NCBI GenBank assembly: GCA_029782355.1
Contig: JAKOUY010000029.1
Span: forward strand, 1 to 64,000
Direction: 5' to 3'
DNA length: 64,000 bases
Source of the DNA: Actinomycetes bacterium
Lineage (GTDB): Bacteria; Actinomycetota; Acidimicrobiia; Acidimicrobiales; Ilumatobacteraceae
The position numbers and the translations under genes are program-made. Below the pieces are notes generated by a model. It was given only the letters and a program-made list of their open reading frames with translations. It was not told the DNA's origin and ran no database searches. Positions 26,573-34,486 of this stretch are shown in pieces (position 1 is the stretch's first letter; each line of letters begins with the position of its first letter).

Positions 26573-27653
26573 CGGGACCGTGTCCGACGCGGCCGTGCCC
26601 GACGACGGGTGGCCGTCGCTGGCGGTGATCATGCCGGTGCGCAACGAGGCCGCGCACCTCGCCGCGGCCGTTGCCTCGGTGCTGGGCCAGGAGTACCCGG
26701 AGCCGTTCGAGGTCTGCCTGGCGGTGGCGCCCAGCACCGACGGGACCGAGGCGGTCGCCGATCGGCTGGCCCGCGACCACCCGATGGTCCGGGTCGTGGC
26801 CAATCCTGCCGGGCACATCCCCGCTGCACTGAACACCGCGACGCGTGCCACGACGGGCGAGGTGATCGTGCGCGTCGACGGGCACTCCGTGCTGCCGGAC
26901 GGATACATCCGCCGCGCCGTGAGCACCCTCCGCCGGGTGGGGGCGGTCAACGTGGGCGGCATCCAGCACGCCGTCGGGACGACGCCGTTCGAGCGGGCGG
27001 TCGCCGTGGCGACGGCCTCGTTCGCCGGCACCGGTGGGGCGTCCTACCGCACCGGCGGCGCGGAGGGTCCGGTCGACACGGTGTTCCTGGGGGTCTTCGA
27101 CCGCCGCGCCCTGGAGGCGATCGGCGGGTTCGACGAGCGGTTGCTGCGCAACGAGGACTACGAGGTCAACATCCGCCTGCGGGCTGCCGGCGGGGTGGTC
27201 TGGCTGGACCCCGGCCTGGTGGTCGACTACCGGCCGCGCGGCACCGTCCGCCGGCTGGCCCGCCAGTACTTCGACTACGGCCGCTGGAAGCGGGCCGTGG
27301 TCCGGCTGCACCCGGGGTCGCTGCGCGCCCGCCAGGCCGCCCCGGCCGCGGTCACCGCGGCCGTCGGCGCCGGGCTGCTGCTGACCCCGCTGTCCCGGTG
27401 GGGGCTGCTGCCGGCGGCCACCTACGCCACCGGGGTCGTCGCCGCCGCGCTGGCCGTCGACCGGCGCCACGCTGGGCGGGTCGCCGTGGTGCTGGCCACC
27501 ACCCACCTGTCGTGGGGCGCCGGGTTCCTCACCTGCCGGCCGGCGACGCTGCTGCGGGTCCCGGAAGCGATCAGCGGCGGTACTCCTGGTAGCGGACGCC
27601 CGCCAACCCGGACAGCGTCCCCGCCGCCGAGCACACCCGGCGCCAGGCCTTGA
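26565..27653 (+). CDS. family 2 glycosyltransferase, ExoA-like
   Basis: 362 residues from GTG 26565. GT-A start SLAVIMPVRNEAAHLAAAVASVLGQ, then VIVRVDGHSVLPDGYI (metal site DGH in place of DxD, as in ExoA-type enzymes), VFLGVFDRRALEAIGGFDERLLRNEDYEVNIRLR, and WLDPGLVVDYRPRGTVRRLARQYFDYGRWKR. Two C-terminal hydrophobic segments anchor it. ExoA-like enzymes add a sugar to a lipid-linked intermediate. The Pro/Ser/Thr-rich last ~28 residues are antisense to the next gene's codons (83-bp tail-to-tail overlap) and look like a read-through extension. Confidence 0.9.
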   Translation: MSDGTVSDAAVPDDGWPSLAVIMPVRNEAAHLAAAVASVLGQEYPEPFEVCLAVAPSTDGTEAVADRLARDHPMVRVVANPAGHIPAALNTATRATTGEVIVRVDGHSVLPDGYIRRAVSTLRRVGAVNVGGIQHAVGTTPFERAVAVATASFAGTGGASYRTGGAEGPVDTVFLGVFDRRALEAIGGFDERLLRNEDYEVNIRLRAAGGVVWLDPGLVVDYRPRGTVRRLARQYFDYGRWKRAVVRLHPGSLRARQAAPAAVTAAVGAGLLLTPLSRWGLLPAATYATGVVAAALAVDRRHAGRVAVVLATTHLSWGAGFLTCRPATLLRVPEAISGGTPGSGRPPTRTASPPPSTPGARP

Positions 27654-28485
27654 CCCGCGCCGCCCGCCGCCCGGGCAGCAGGCCGACCAGCCCCAGCGCC
27701 ATCCCCGAGGCCAGGCGGGCCAGCCCGTAGGCCACGGCCACCATCACCGTGCGCGGGCGTGGATCGATCAGCCGTCGACTGACGGCGTCGCCGATGCCGG
27801 CCCGGAAGGCTCGGCGGGTGAACCACGCCGCCGTCAGCCGGGAGGGTGGAACGACCTCGGTGACGGTCGCCGCCGCGCACCACACGATCCGGAACCCGGC
27901 CCTCCGGACGCGCAGGAAGAAGTGCAGGTCCGAGCTGCCGGTGAAGCGGAAGGCCGGGTCGAACGCCGGCGTGACCGTGTCGAGCACCCGCCGGGTCACC
28001 AGGGTGTTGTTGGTGTACGCCTTGTCCAGATCGGCCCCGTCGGGATGGGTGCCGGTGGTGTCGTAGGTGTCCGAGGCGCGCGCCCACCACGGCGCCGAGT
28101 CCGGCAGCAATCCGCGCACCGGTCCGGTGACCACGTCGGCCCCGCTGGCGCGCCAGGCGGCGATCAGGGTTGCCACCCACCGCTCGGTGACCTGCTCGTC
28201 GTCGTCGACAAAGATCACCGCGTCGTCGTGCTCGCACAGCTCGACCGAACGCTGCCGGGCGAACGGGATGCCCGGTTGGGGTTCGAGATCGGACACCACC
28301 GGATGGGGTCCGGCTGCTGCGGCAGCGGCGATCACCGCCGCGGCGGCGCCGTCGGGGTTGTTGTCGACCACGACGATGCGCATCGAGTCGCCGGCGTCCA
28401 GTCGCTGGCGCTGCAGCCCGTCCAGCAGGCCGGCCAGCAGGTCGGGGCGCCCGAAGGTGATCACGGCCACGGCGATGGCGCTCAT
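27571..28485 (-). CDS. family 2 glycosyltransferase
   Basis: 304 residues. ATG 28485 is preceded by a strong GAGGAGG ribosome binding site. GT-A features: AIAVAVITFGRPDLLAGLLDGL, IVVVDNNPDGAA, AVIFVDDDEQVTERWVATL (metal-binding DDD) and FRFTGSSDLHFFLRVRRAGFRIVW. The C-terminal ~60 residues have one hydrophobic stretch and are basic. It runs opposite to its neighbours inside the polysaccharide region, so it is separately expressed. Sugar donor and acceptor unknown. Confidence 0.9.
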   Translation of the reverse strand: MSAIAVAVITFGRPDLLAGLLDGLQRQRLDAGDSMRIVVVDNNPDGAAAAVIAAAAAAGPHPVVSDLEPQPGIPFARQRSVELCEHDDAVIFVDDDEQVTERWVATLIAAWRASGADVVTGPVRGLLPDSAPWWARASDTYDTTGTHPDGADLDKAYTNNTLVTRRVLDTVTPAFDPAFRFTGSSDLHFFLRVRRAGFRIVWCAAATVTEVVPPSRLTAAWFTRRAFRAGIGDAVSRRLIDPRPRTVMVAVAYGLARLASGMALGLVGLLPGRRAARVKAWRRVCSAAGTLSGLAGVRYQEYRR

Positions 28486-28520
28486 GGCAACCTCCTCTCG
28501 CCGGGCGACTCCGCCGGTCG

Positions 28521-28526
28521 AGCCTA
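28521..28526 (-). promoter_or_regulatory. candidate -10 element of the GT2 gene at 27571-28485
   Basis: Minus strand TAGGCT, 35 nt before the ATG, leaving room for a short leader with the GAGGAGG site. Confidence 0.35.
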
Positions 28527-28550
28527 CTGTCCGGCCTGCGCCGGGGTGGG

Positions 28551-28556
28551 TAGCCT
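28551..28556 (+). promoter_or_regulatory. candidate -10 element of the UDP-sugar dehydrogenase gene
   Basis: TAGCCT, 29 nt before ATG 28586 in the 100-bp divergent spacer, followed by a TGGAG-type ribosome binding site near 28575. Confidence 0.35.
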
Positions 28557-28585
28557 GGGCGGGCGCCGTCGACTGGAGCCCGCGC

Positions 28586-29872
28586 ATGACCGACCCTCAG
28601 CCCGGACCCGCCGCGCCCGTCGAGTTGGTCGTGGTCGGCCTCGGCTACGTCGGGCTGCCCGTGGCGGTCGAGGCTGCCGAGCGCGGGCTGCGGACCGTCG
28701 GCCTCGACGTCGATGCCGGCGTGGTCGCAGCGTTGCATGGCGGGACCTCGCACGTCGACGACATCACCGACGAGCAGTTGCGTGGCGCGCTGGCGTGCGG
28801 GTTGACCGTCACCACCGATCCGACGGTGCTGGCGGGCGCCGAGACGGTGGTCATCTGCGTCCCGACGCCGCTGGACGAGCATCGCGCCCCGGATCTCGGA
28901 GCGGTGTTCGCCGCCACCGAGACCATCGCTCGGCAGCTGCGTCCCGGTCAGCTGATCGTGCTGGAGTCCACCACCTACCCGGGCACGACCGACGGTCCGG
29001 TCCGCGAGCGCCTCGAGGGAGCCAGCGGGCTGGTGGCCGGGCGCGACTTCGCCCTGGCGTTCAGCCCGGAGCGCATCGACCCGGGAAACCCGACCTACCG
29101 GCTGGCCAACACCCCGAAGGTGGTCGGCGGGCTGACCGCGGCGTGCACCGAGCGCGCCGCAGCGTTCTACGGGCGGCTGGTCGACACCGTCGTGCGCACC
29201 TCCGGGTGCCGCGAGGCGGAGATGGCCAAGCTGCTGGAGAACACCTACCGGCACGTCAACATCGCCCTGGTGAACGAGATGGCGGTGTTCAGCCACGAGC
29301 TCGGCGTCGACCTGTGGGACGCCATCGCCGCGGCGGCGTCCAAACCGTTCGGCTTCGAGCCGTTCTATCCCGGGCCGGGGGTGGGCGGTCACTGCATCCC
29401 GATCGACCCCAACTACCTCTCCCACCGGGTGCGCGCCCTGGGGTACCAGTTCCGCTTCGTCGAACTGGCCCAGGAGATCAGTGGGCGGATGCCCGCCTAC
29501 GTGGCCAGCCGGGTGCAGCTGATGCTCAACGACGTCGGCAAGCCGGTGCGCGGGGCACGGATCGCGCTGCTCGGGCTGACCTACAAGGCCGACATCGCCG
29601 ACGACCGGGAGACGCCGGCCCGGCCGCTGATCCGCCACCTGCGCAGTCTGGGGGCCGACCTGGTGGGCGTCGATCCGTACCTCGATCGGTTCGAGGTCGA
29701 CGGGGTGCCGCTCGAGCTGGCCCACACCCCGGTCGGCGTGGTCGAGGCCTGCGACCTGGCCGTGGTCCTCCAGCGGCACCGGGCCTTCGACCTCGAGGCC
29801 GTGGCCGCTGCCGCCCCGCTGGTGCTGGACACCCGCGGCACGCTGCGCGGCCCCTCCGTCCATCGCCTCTGA
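28586..29872 (+). CDS. UDP-sugar (probably UDP-HexNAc) 6-dehydrogenase
   Basis: 428 residues. NAD-binding VVVGLGYVGLPVAVEAAERG, TSHVDDITDEQLRGAL, CVPTPLDEHRAPDL, AFSPERIDPGNP, EMAKLLENTYRHVNIALVNE and the catalytic Cys270 in GVGGHCIPIDPNYLS, then the UDP-binding C-terminal domain (LLGLTYKADIADDRETPA). The enzyme oxidises C6 of a UDP-sugar to a uronate. The SHVDDI and RHVNIALVNE variants are nearer to WbpA/WecC-type UDP-N-acetylhexosamine dehydrogenases than to UDP-glucose dehydrogenase, but this is a judgement by eye. galE follows 61 bp downstream. Confidence 0.9.
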   Translation: MTDPQPGPAAPVELVVVGLGYVGLPVAVEAAERGLRTVGLDVDAGVVAALHGGTSHVDDITDEQLRGALACGLTVTTDPTVLAGAETVVICVPTPLDEHRAPDLGAVFAATETIARQLRPGQLIVLESTTYPGTTDGPVRERLEGASGLVAGRDFALAFSPERIDPGNPTYRLANTPKVVGGLTAACTERAAAFYGRLVDTVVRTSGCREAEMAKLLENTYRHVNIALVNEMAVFSHELGVDLWDAIAAAASKPFGFEPFYPGPGVGGHCIPIDPNYLSHRVRALGYQFRFVELAQEISGRMPAYVASRVQLMLNDVGKPVRGARIALLGLTYKADIADDRETPARPLIRHLRSLGADLVGVDPYLDRFEVDGVPLELAHTPVGVVEACDLAVVLQRHRAFDLEAVAAAAPLVLDTRGTLRGPSVHRL

Positions 29873-29920
29873 GGGGCGATCGGGGCGCGACCCCGCCGGG
29901 AGGCGTTCGGCGGGCCGGGG

Positions 29921-29926
29921 TACGCT
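29921..29926 (+). promoter_or_regulatory. candidate -10 element of galE
   Basis: TACGCT ends 7 nt before the galE ATG; leaderless spacing, no ribosome binding site visible. Confidence 0.42.
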
Positions 29927-29933
29927 GCACCGA

Positions 29934-30923
29934 ATGTCCATCCTCGTCACCGGCGGAGCCGGCTACATCGGCTCGCACACGGTTCGCCAGCTGACCAGGG
30001 GGGCCACTGACGTGGTGGTCCTCGACAGCCTCGAACTGGGCCATCGCCAGGCGGTGATCGAGGCCGAGTTGGTCGTCGGCGACATCGCCGATCAGGAGCT
30101 GGTCATCGGGCTGTGCCGCGACCGGGGGGTGACCCAGGTGGTCCACTTCGCCGCCTACAAGTCGGTCGGCGAGTCGATGTCCGACCCGGCGCGCTACTGG
30201 CTGAACAACGTGGCCGGCACGACCAAACTGGTCGAGGCGATGCTGGCCGCCGGGGTCGAACAGCTGGTGTTCTCGTCGTCCTGCTCGGTGTACGGCACCC
30301 CGGCCCACAACCCGGTGGGCGAGGACGCGCCGATCCACCCGGAGAGCGTCTACGCCGAGTCCAAGGCGATGGTCGAGCGGATCCTGCAGTGGTACGGCGT
30401 GACCCACGGCCTGCGCAGCGTCAGCCTGCGGTACTTCAACGCCGCCGGCGCCAGCGACGACGGGCGGATCGGCGAGGACTGGCGCTCCAGCCAGAACCTG
30501 GTGCCGCTGGTGATGAAGGCGACCCTCGGCCGCTCCGGACCGCTGACCGTGTTCGGCGACGACTACCCGACCCCGGACGGCACCTGCATCCGCGACTACA
30601 TCCACGTCGACGACCTCGCCGCCGCCCACCTGGCGGCACTGGCCTATCTCGACGGGGGCGGGTCGACGACGGCGGTGAACGTGGGCACGGGGACGGGCAG
30701 CTCGGTGTACGAGGTCATCCGGGCCACCGAGCGGATCACCGGCCGGGCCGTGCCGTACGCCGTCGGGCCGCGTCGCTCGGGCGATCCGGTGGCCACCTTC
30801 GCCGATCCGGCCACTGCCCAGCGAACCCTCGGATGGCGGGCCTGCCGAGGCCTGGACGAGATCATCGACTCGGCGTGGCGCTGGCACCGCGACCACCCCG
30901 ACGGCTTCCCCGCCGAGGGCTGA
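29934..30923 (+). CDS. galE: UDP-glucose 4-epimerase
   Basis: 329 residues, extended short-chain dehydrogenase. NAD motif GGAGYIG (7-13), HFAAYKSVGESM, SSSCSVYG and the catalytic pair Tyr140/Lys144 in YAESK, then LRYFNAAGA, the typical GalE signature, and TCIRDYIHVDDLAAAH. It interconverts UDP-glucose and UDP-galactose (some members also the N-acetyl forms), supplying sugar for the surrounding glycosyltransferases. The next gene ends 9 bp away on the opposite strand. Confidence 0.93.
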   Translation: MSILVTGGAGYIGSHTVRQLTRGATDVVVLDSLELGHRQAVIEAELVVGDIADQELVIGLCRDRGVTQVVHFAAYKSVGESMSDPARYWLNNVAGTTKLVEAMLAAGVEQLVFSSSCSVYGTPAHNPVGEDAPIHPESVYAESKAMVERILQWYGVTHGLRSVSLRYFNAAGASDDGRIGEDWRSSQNLVPLVMKATLGRSGPLTVFGDDYPTPDGTCIRDYIHVDDLAAAHLAALAYLDGGGSTTAVNVGTGTGSSVYEVIRATERITGRAVPYAVGPRRSGDPVATFADPATAQRTLGWRACRGLDEIIDSAWRWHRDHPDGFPAEG

Positions 30924-30932
30924 CCAGCCGGC

Positions 30933-31703
30933 TCAGGCGCTGGCCGCCGGGAGGGCCCGCTGACGATCGAGCCATCCGAGCAGGATGGCGATGGCTCGCG
31001 GGTCGTGGCGCAGGCGGTGGCCGGCACCGGGGATGATCCGCAGCTCCGCCGAGCCGTGGGCCGCCACCAGCTGGCGGGCCTCGGCCGCCGGCACGCTGTC
31101 GTCCTCGTCGCCGTGCAGCACCAGCATCGGCCGGGGGGCGAAGCGCCGGGCGGCGTCGACCGGCCGGAACCGGCGCAGCTCCCGGGCCCACTCGTCCTGC
31201 GCCCGGGGGAACCCCGGCGTGCGGATCGCCCCGATCTCCCGGGCGTGGTCGAGGAACCGCCGCGGCTGGGCGGCCCAATCGTCGAAGTCGGCCCGGCTGC
31301 TGAGCAGCGCTGCGCCACGCACCCGCGGGTCGTCGGCACCGACGCAGACCGACACCGATCCGCCGGCACCGGTTCCGACCAGCCACACGCCGGCGGGCGC
31401 GGTCTCGGTCATCACGTCGTCGATCGCCGTGCGCAGGTCGTCGACCCATCCCTGGAGGCTGAAGTCACCTTCGCTCTGCCCACAGCCACGGAAGGTGAAG
31501 GCCATCGCCGTCCAGCCCAGCTCGTGGGAGATCCGGTCGACGAGCTCCGGAAAGGTCGTCGCGCTCTGCCGGGCATCCAGGGGGCCGGTGGGGAACCCGT
31601 GGCAGAGGATCAGCGCCGGCGCCGGCTCGGCGCGCGCCGTGGGCTTGGCCAGGTAGCGCGACAGCCGCAGCCCGCCGGAGACGAACGTGCCGTTGCGGTG
31701 CAT
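30933..31703 (-). CDS. alpha/beta hydrolase
   Basis: 256 residues from ATG 31703. ALILCHGFPTGPLDAR is the oxyanion-hole strand; TAMAFTFRGCGQSEGDFSLQGW is the usual hydrolase/peptidase-S9-like region; the nucleophile elbow reads LVGTGAGGSV, with Gly in place of the usual Ser in GxSxG. Asp (LHGDEDDSVP) and His (GAGHRLRHD) of the triad are present. The missing nucleophile suggests a non-hydrolytic role, or another residue serving. It follows a small unknown gene by 7 bp. Confidence 0.85.
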   Translation of the reverse strand: MHRNGTFVSGGLRLSRYLAKPTARAEPAPALILCHGFPTGPLDARQSATTFPELVDRISHELGWTAMAFTFRGCGQSEGDFSLQGWVDDLRTAIDDVMTETAPAGVWLVGTGAGGSVSVCVGADDPRVRGAALLSSRADFDDWAAQPRRFLDHAREIGAIRTPGFPRAQDEWARELRRFRPVDAARRFAPRPMLVLHGDEDDSVPAAEARQLVAAHGSAELRIIPGAGHRLRHDPRAIAILLGWLDRQRALPAASA

Positions 31704-31710
31704 CGACCGC

Positions 31711-31935
31711 TTAGGCGCGCGGCCTGCGGTGCCGGCGGCGCAGGCCCGGCCGGGCCAGTGTGTAGCCGCGGTTGCGCGCCTCGACCAGCGTGTCCGGGCC
31801 GAAGCACAGGCCGGTGTCGGCGGCGACGATCTCGTCGATGACCGCACCGTCGGTCCAGGAATCGAGGTCGTAGACCAGCTGGGTGCGCTTGTCGCCGAGG
31901 AAGCGGGTGTGCTCGAACCGGGCCGGTCGATCCAT
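31711..31935 (-). CDS. small unknown protein
   Basis: 74 residues (MDRPARFEHTRFLGDKRTQLVYDLDSW...). No membrane segment, signal or known motif; it ends with an Arg-rich tail (LRRRHRRPRA). A TAGCCT box 7 nt upstream and the 7-bp spacing to the hydrolase support a real bicistronic unit. Codon use is that of a normal gene here. Function unknown. Confidence 0.65.
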   Translation of the reverse strand: MDRPARFEHTRFLGDKRTQLVYDLDSWTDGAVIDEIVAADTGLCFGPDTLVEARNRGYTLARPGLRRRHRRPRA

Positions 31936-31942
31936 GCCTGCG

Positions 31943-31948
31943 AGGCTA
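31943..31948 (-). promoter_or_regulatory. candidate -10 element of the small-protein/hydrolase unit
   Basis: Minus strand TAGCCT ends 7 nt before ATG 31935; leaderless spacing. Confidence 0.4.
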
Positions 31949-31980
31949 GTGCGCCGGCCGGACGGTGCGAAGATGAGCCG

Positions 31981-32781
31981 ATGATCCCCACCGCCACGAT
32001 CGACATGCTGGACGACGTCTACGCCGCGGTGACCGATGTGTGCAGCGGGCTGGACGACGCTCAGTGGGCGACACCGACGGACTGCCCGGGGTGGTCGGTG
32101 CAGGACAACCTGTCGCACCTGATCGGCACCGAGCGGCATCTCGAGCAGCTGCCCTCGACGGCCCACCGCATGGCCGTGCCCGACCACGTCCGCAACCCGA
32201 TCGGCGAGTTCAACGAGTACGAGGTCGATGCCCGCCGGGGTCTGCCCGGCAGCCAGGTACTGGCCGAGTGGAACGAGCTGGTCGCCCGGCGCCTCGACAC
32301 CCTGCGACATGCCGACACGGCCTACTTCGACCAGCCGATGGCCACCCCCACCGGCCCAGGGACCATGGCCGACTTCCTCGACATCCGCGTCCTCGACCTG
32401 TGGGGCCACGAGCAGGACATCCGCCGGGCCCTCGGGCGACCGGGCAACCTGGACACCCCGGCCGCCGGGCACACCATCGACCGCCTCCTGCGCACCCTGC
32501 CCATCGTCGTCGGCAAGCGGGCCGGCTGCCCGGAGGGCCACGGGATCCGCCTGCGGATCACCGGGCCCACCGAGCGCGATGTCCACGTCGAGGTCCACGG
32601 CGGGCGAGCGGCGGTGGTCGCCAGGCCCAGCACCGAGCCGGCGGCGACGGTGCGCATGGACACCGAGACCTTCCTCGTGCTGGCGATGGGCCGGCGGGCG
32701 CCCGGCGACGTCGACGTCGAGGTGGCCGGTGATGCCGCCCTCGGCCAGCGGGTGGTCGATCAGCTGAACATGATGATCTGA
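31981..32781 (+). CDS. DinB-like / maleylpyruvate isomerase N-terminal family protein
   Basis: 266 residues. DVYAAVTDVCSGLDDAQWATPTDCPGWSVQDNLSHLIGTERHLEQL is the conserved first part of the actinobacterial mycothiol-dependent isomerase/DinB-2 fold, with His in LSHLIG and a further His in LWGHEQDIR as likely metal ligands. The C-terminal ~90 residues resemble the SCP2-like domain often fused to it (RLRITGPTERDVHVEV). Members use mycothiol or divalent metal; the substrate is unknown. The start is 45 bp from the divergent small gene. Confidence 0.85.
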   Translation: MIPTATIDMLDDVYAAVTDVCSGLDDAQWATPTDCPGWSVQDNLSHLIGTERHLEQLPSTAHRMAVPDHVRNPIGEFNEYEVDARRGLPGSQVLAEWNELVARRLDTLRHADTAYFDQPMATPTGPGTMADFLDIRVLDLWGHEQDIRRALGRPGNLDTPAAGHTIDRLLRTLPIVVGKRAGCPEGHGIRLRITGPTERDVHVEVHGGRAAVVARPSTEPAATVRMDTETFLVLAMGRRAPGDVDVEVAGDAALGQRVVDQLNMMI

Positions 32782-32837
32782 CCGCTCCGGCCGGGGCAGC
32801 GCGGCGTCGCATGGTGCCCGGGGTCCCGGTGGGCTGC

Positions 32838-32843
32838 CATACT
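32838..32843 (+). promoter_or_regulatory. candidate -10 element of the rml operon
   Basis: CATACT ends 8 nt before ATG 32852. The same hexamer precedes the dehydrogenase at 16694 on the other strand. Leaderless spacing. Confidence 0.38.
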
Positions 32844-32851
32844 CAGCGCCG

Positions 32852-33922
32852 ATGAAGGCCTTGATCCTCGCCGGCGGCGCGGGCACCCGCCTCCGGCCGA
32901 TCACCTACACCCGGGCCAAGCAGCTGGTCCCGGTGGCCAATCGGCCGATCCTGTTCTACGGGATCGACGCCCTGGTCGAGGCCGGGATCACGGACATCGG
33001 GGTGATCGTGGGTGACACCCGCGACGAGGTGATCGACGCGCTCGGCGACGGCAGCCGCTTCGGCTGCACGATCACCTTCATCCCCCAGGAGTCCCCGGCG
33101 GGCCTGGCCCATTGCGTGCTGATCGCCGGGGCGTTCCTGGGCGACGAGCCGTTCGTCATGTTCCTCGGTGACAACCTGCTGGAGCAGGATCTGGGTGCCT
33201 TCGTCGGCGCGTTCGACGCGTCCGGCGACGGGCCCGACGCCAAGATCCTGCTCAAGCAGGTCGACGACCCGCAGCGCTTCGGTGTCGCCGAACTGGACGG
33301 TGCCGGGCACGTGGTCCGGCTGGTGGAGAAGCCGGAGCAGCCCCCCTCGGATCTCGCCCTGGTGGGGGTGTACCTGTTCGGTCCGCGGATCCACGAGGCG
33401 GTGCGCTCGATCGTGCCGTCGCCACGCGGCGAGTTGGAGATCACCGACGCCATCCAGTGGCTGATCGACCGCGGCTCCACCGTGACCGCCGAGATCCTCC
33501 AAGGGTGGTGGATCGACACCGGCAAGCTGACCCCGCTGCTCGAGGCCAACCGCCTGCTGCTGGACAAGATCACCCGGCGGATCGACGGTTCGGTCGACGC
33601 CGCCAGCGCCCTGGTGGGCAACGTGGTGGTCGAGGCCGGGGCGCGCATCGTGCGCTCCCGGCTGCGCGGCCCGCTGACGATCGGTGCCGACACCGTCGTC
33701 CTCGACAGCTTCGTCGGCCCGCACACCGCCATCGGCGCCCGCTGCACCGTGGAGCGCAGCGAGATCGAGCACTCGGTGCTCATGGACGGCAGCACCGTGC
33801 GCGACATCGAGCGCCTCGAGGACAGCCTGATCGGCCGGGAGGCCGAGATCAGCCGGTCACGCACCAAGCCACGGGCCCTGCGGCTGATGGTCGGCGACCA
33901 CTGCCAGATCGACGTCGAGTAG
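32852..33922 (+). CDS. rmlA: glucose-1-phosphate thymidylyltransferase, long form
   Basis: Makes dTDP-glucose from glucose-1-phosphate and dTTP, the first step of dTDP-rhamnose synthesis. 356 residues: nucleotidyltransferase domain with MKALILAGGAGTRLRPIT, the lysine in TRAKQLVPVANRP and VMFLGDNLLEQ, then a C-terminal left-handed beta-helix (about 250-345, repeats such as VVVEAGARIVRSRLRGPLTI). This long architecture is found in actinobacteria, archaea and antibiotic clusters and differs from the ~290-residue RmlA of enteric bacteria. rmlC follows by 12 bp. Confidence 0.93.
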   Translation: MKALILAGGAGTRLRPITYTRAKQLVPVANRPILFYGIDALVEAGITDIGVIVGDTRDEVIDALGDGSRFGCTITFIPQESPAGLAHCVLIAGAFLGDEPFVMFLGDNLLEQDLGAFVGAFDASGDGPDAKILLKQVDDPQRFGVAELDGAGHVVRLVEKPEQPPSDLALVGVYLFGPRIHEAVRSIVPSPRGELEITDAIQWLIDRGSTVTAEILQGWWIDTGKLTPLLEANRLLLDKITRRIDGSVDAASALVGNVVVEAGARIVRSRLRGPLTIGADTVVLDSFVGPHTAIGARCTVERSEIEHSVLMDGSTVRDIERLEDSLIGREAEISRSRTKPRALRLMVGDHCQIDVE

Positions 33923-33934
33923 GAGCGAGCGGAC

Positions 33935-34486
33935 ATGGCCGAGGTCACCGAGAGCACCACGATCAGCGGGGTGTGGCACGTCTCCCCGCAGGTCCACGGC
34001 GACCTGCGGGGCATGTTCGTGGAGACCTATCGCCGCGAGTGGATCCCGGGCGCCCGGGAGATGCTCCAGGCCAATCGGGCCAACCGCCAGGCCGGCGCCC
34101 TGGTGGGTCTGCACTACCACCTCCACCAGGCCGACTACTGGTACGTGCCGTTCGGGACGGCGCGGGTGGTGCTCCACGACCTGCGCCAGGGTGGGCCGAC
34201 CGACGCGGCGACCGAGGTGGTCGAGCTGAGCGGCGACAACCACGCCGGACTGTTCATCCCGCCGGGCGTGGCCCACGGGTTCCTGGCGCTGACCGACATG
34301 GTCATCACCTACCTGGTCGACGGCTACTACAACGTGGCCGACGAGCTCGGCCTGGCGTGGGACGACCCGGTCGTCCGAACGGCGTGGCAGATCGACGCGC
34401 CGGTGCTGTCCGGGCGCGACCACGCCAACCCGCAGCGTCACGAGATCGAGCCACGGCTGCGCCCGGTGTGGCCGATGCGCACATGA
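33935..34486 (+). CDS. rmlC: dTDP-4-dehydrorhamnose 3,5-epimerase family protein
   Basis: 183-residue cupin. WHVSPQVHGDLRGMFVETYR and GLHYHLHQADYWYVPFGTARVVLHDLR hold the conserved catalytic His60 region of RmlC; IPPGVAHGFLALTDMVITYLVDGYY is the second half of the site, and the late DDP segment supplies the partner Asp region. The motif reads GLHYH rather than the common GLHYQ, so a variant epimerase is possible, but the position between rmlA and rmlB makes the rhamnose role likely. A GGAG ribosome binding site precedes the ATG; its stop overlaps rmlB (ATGA). Confidence 0.85.
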   Translation: MAEVTESTTISGVWHVSPQVHGDLRGMFVETYRREWIPGAREMLQANRANRQAGALVGLHYHLHQADYWYVPFGTARVVLHDLRQGGPTDAATEVVELSGDNHAGLFIPPGVAHGFLALTDMVITYLVDGYYNVADELGLAWDDPVVRTAWQIDAPVLSGRDHANPQRHEIEPRLRPVWPMRT

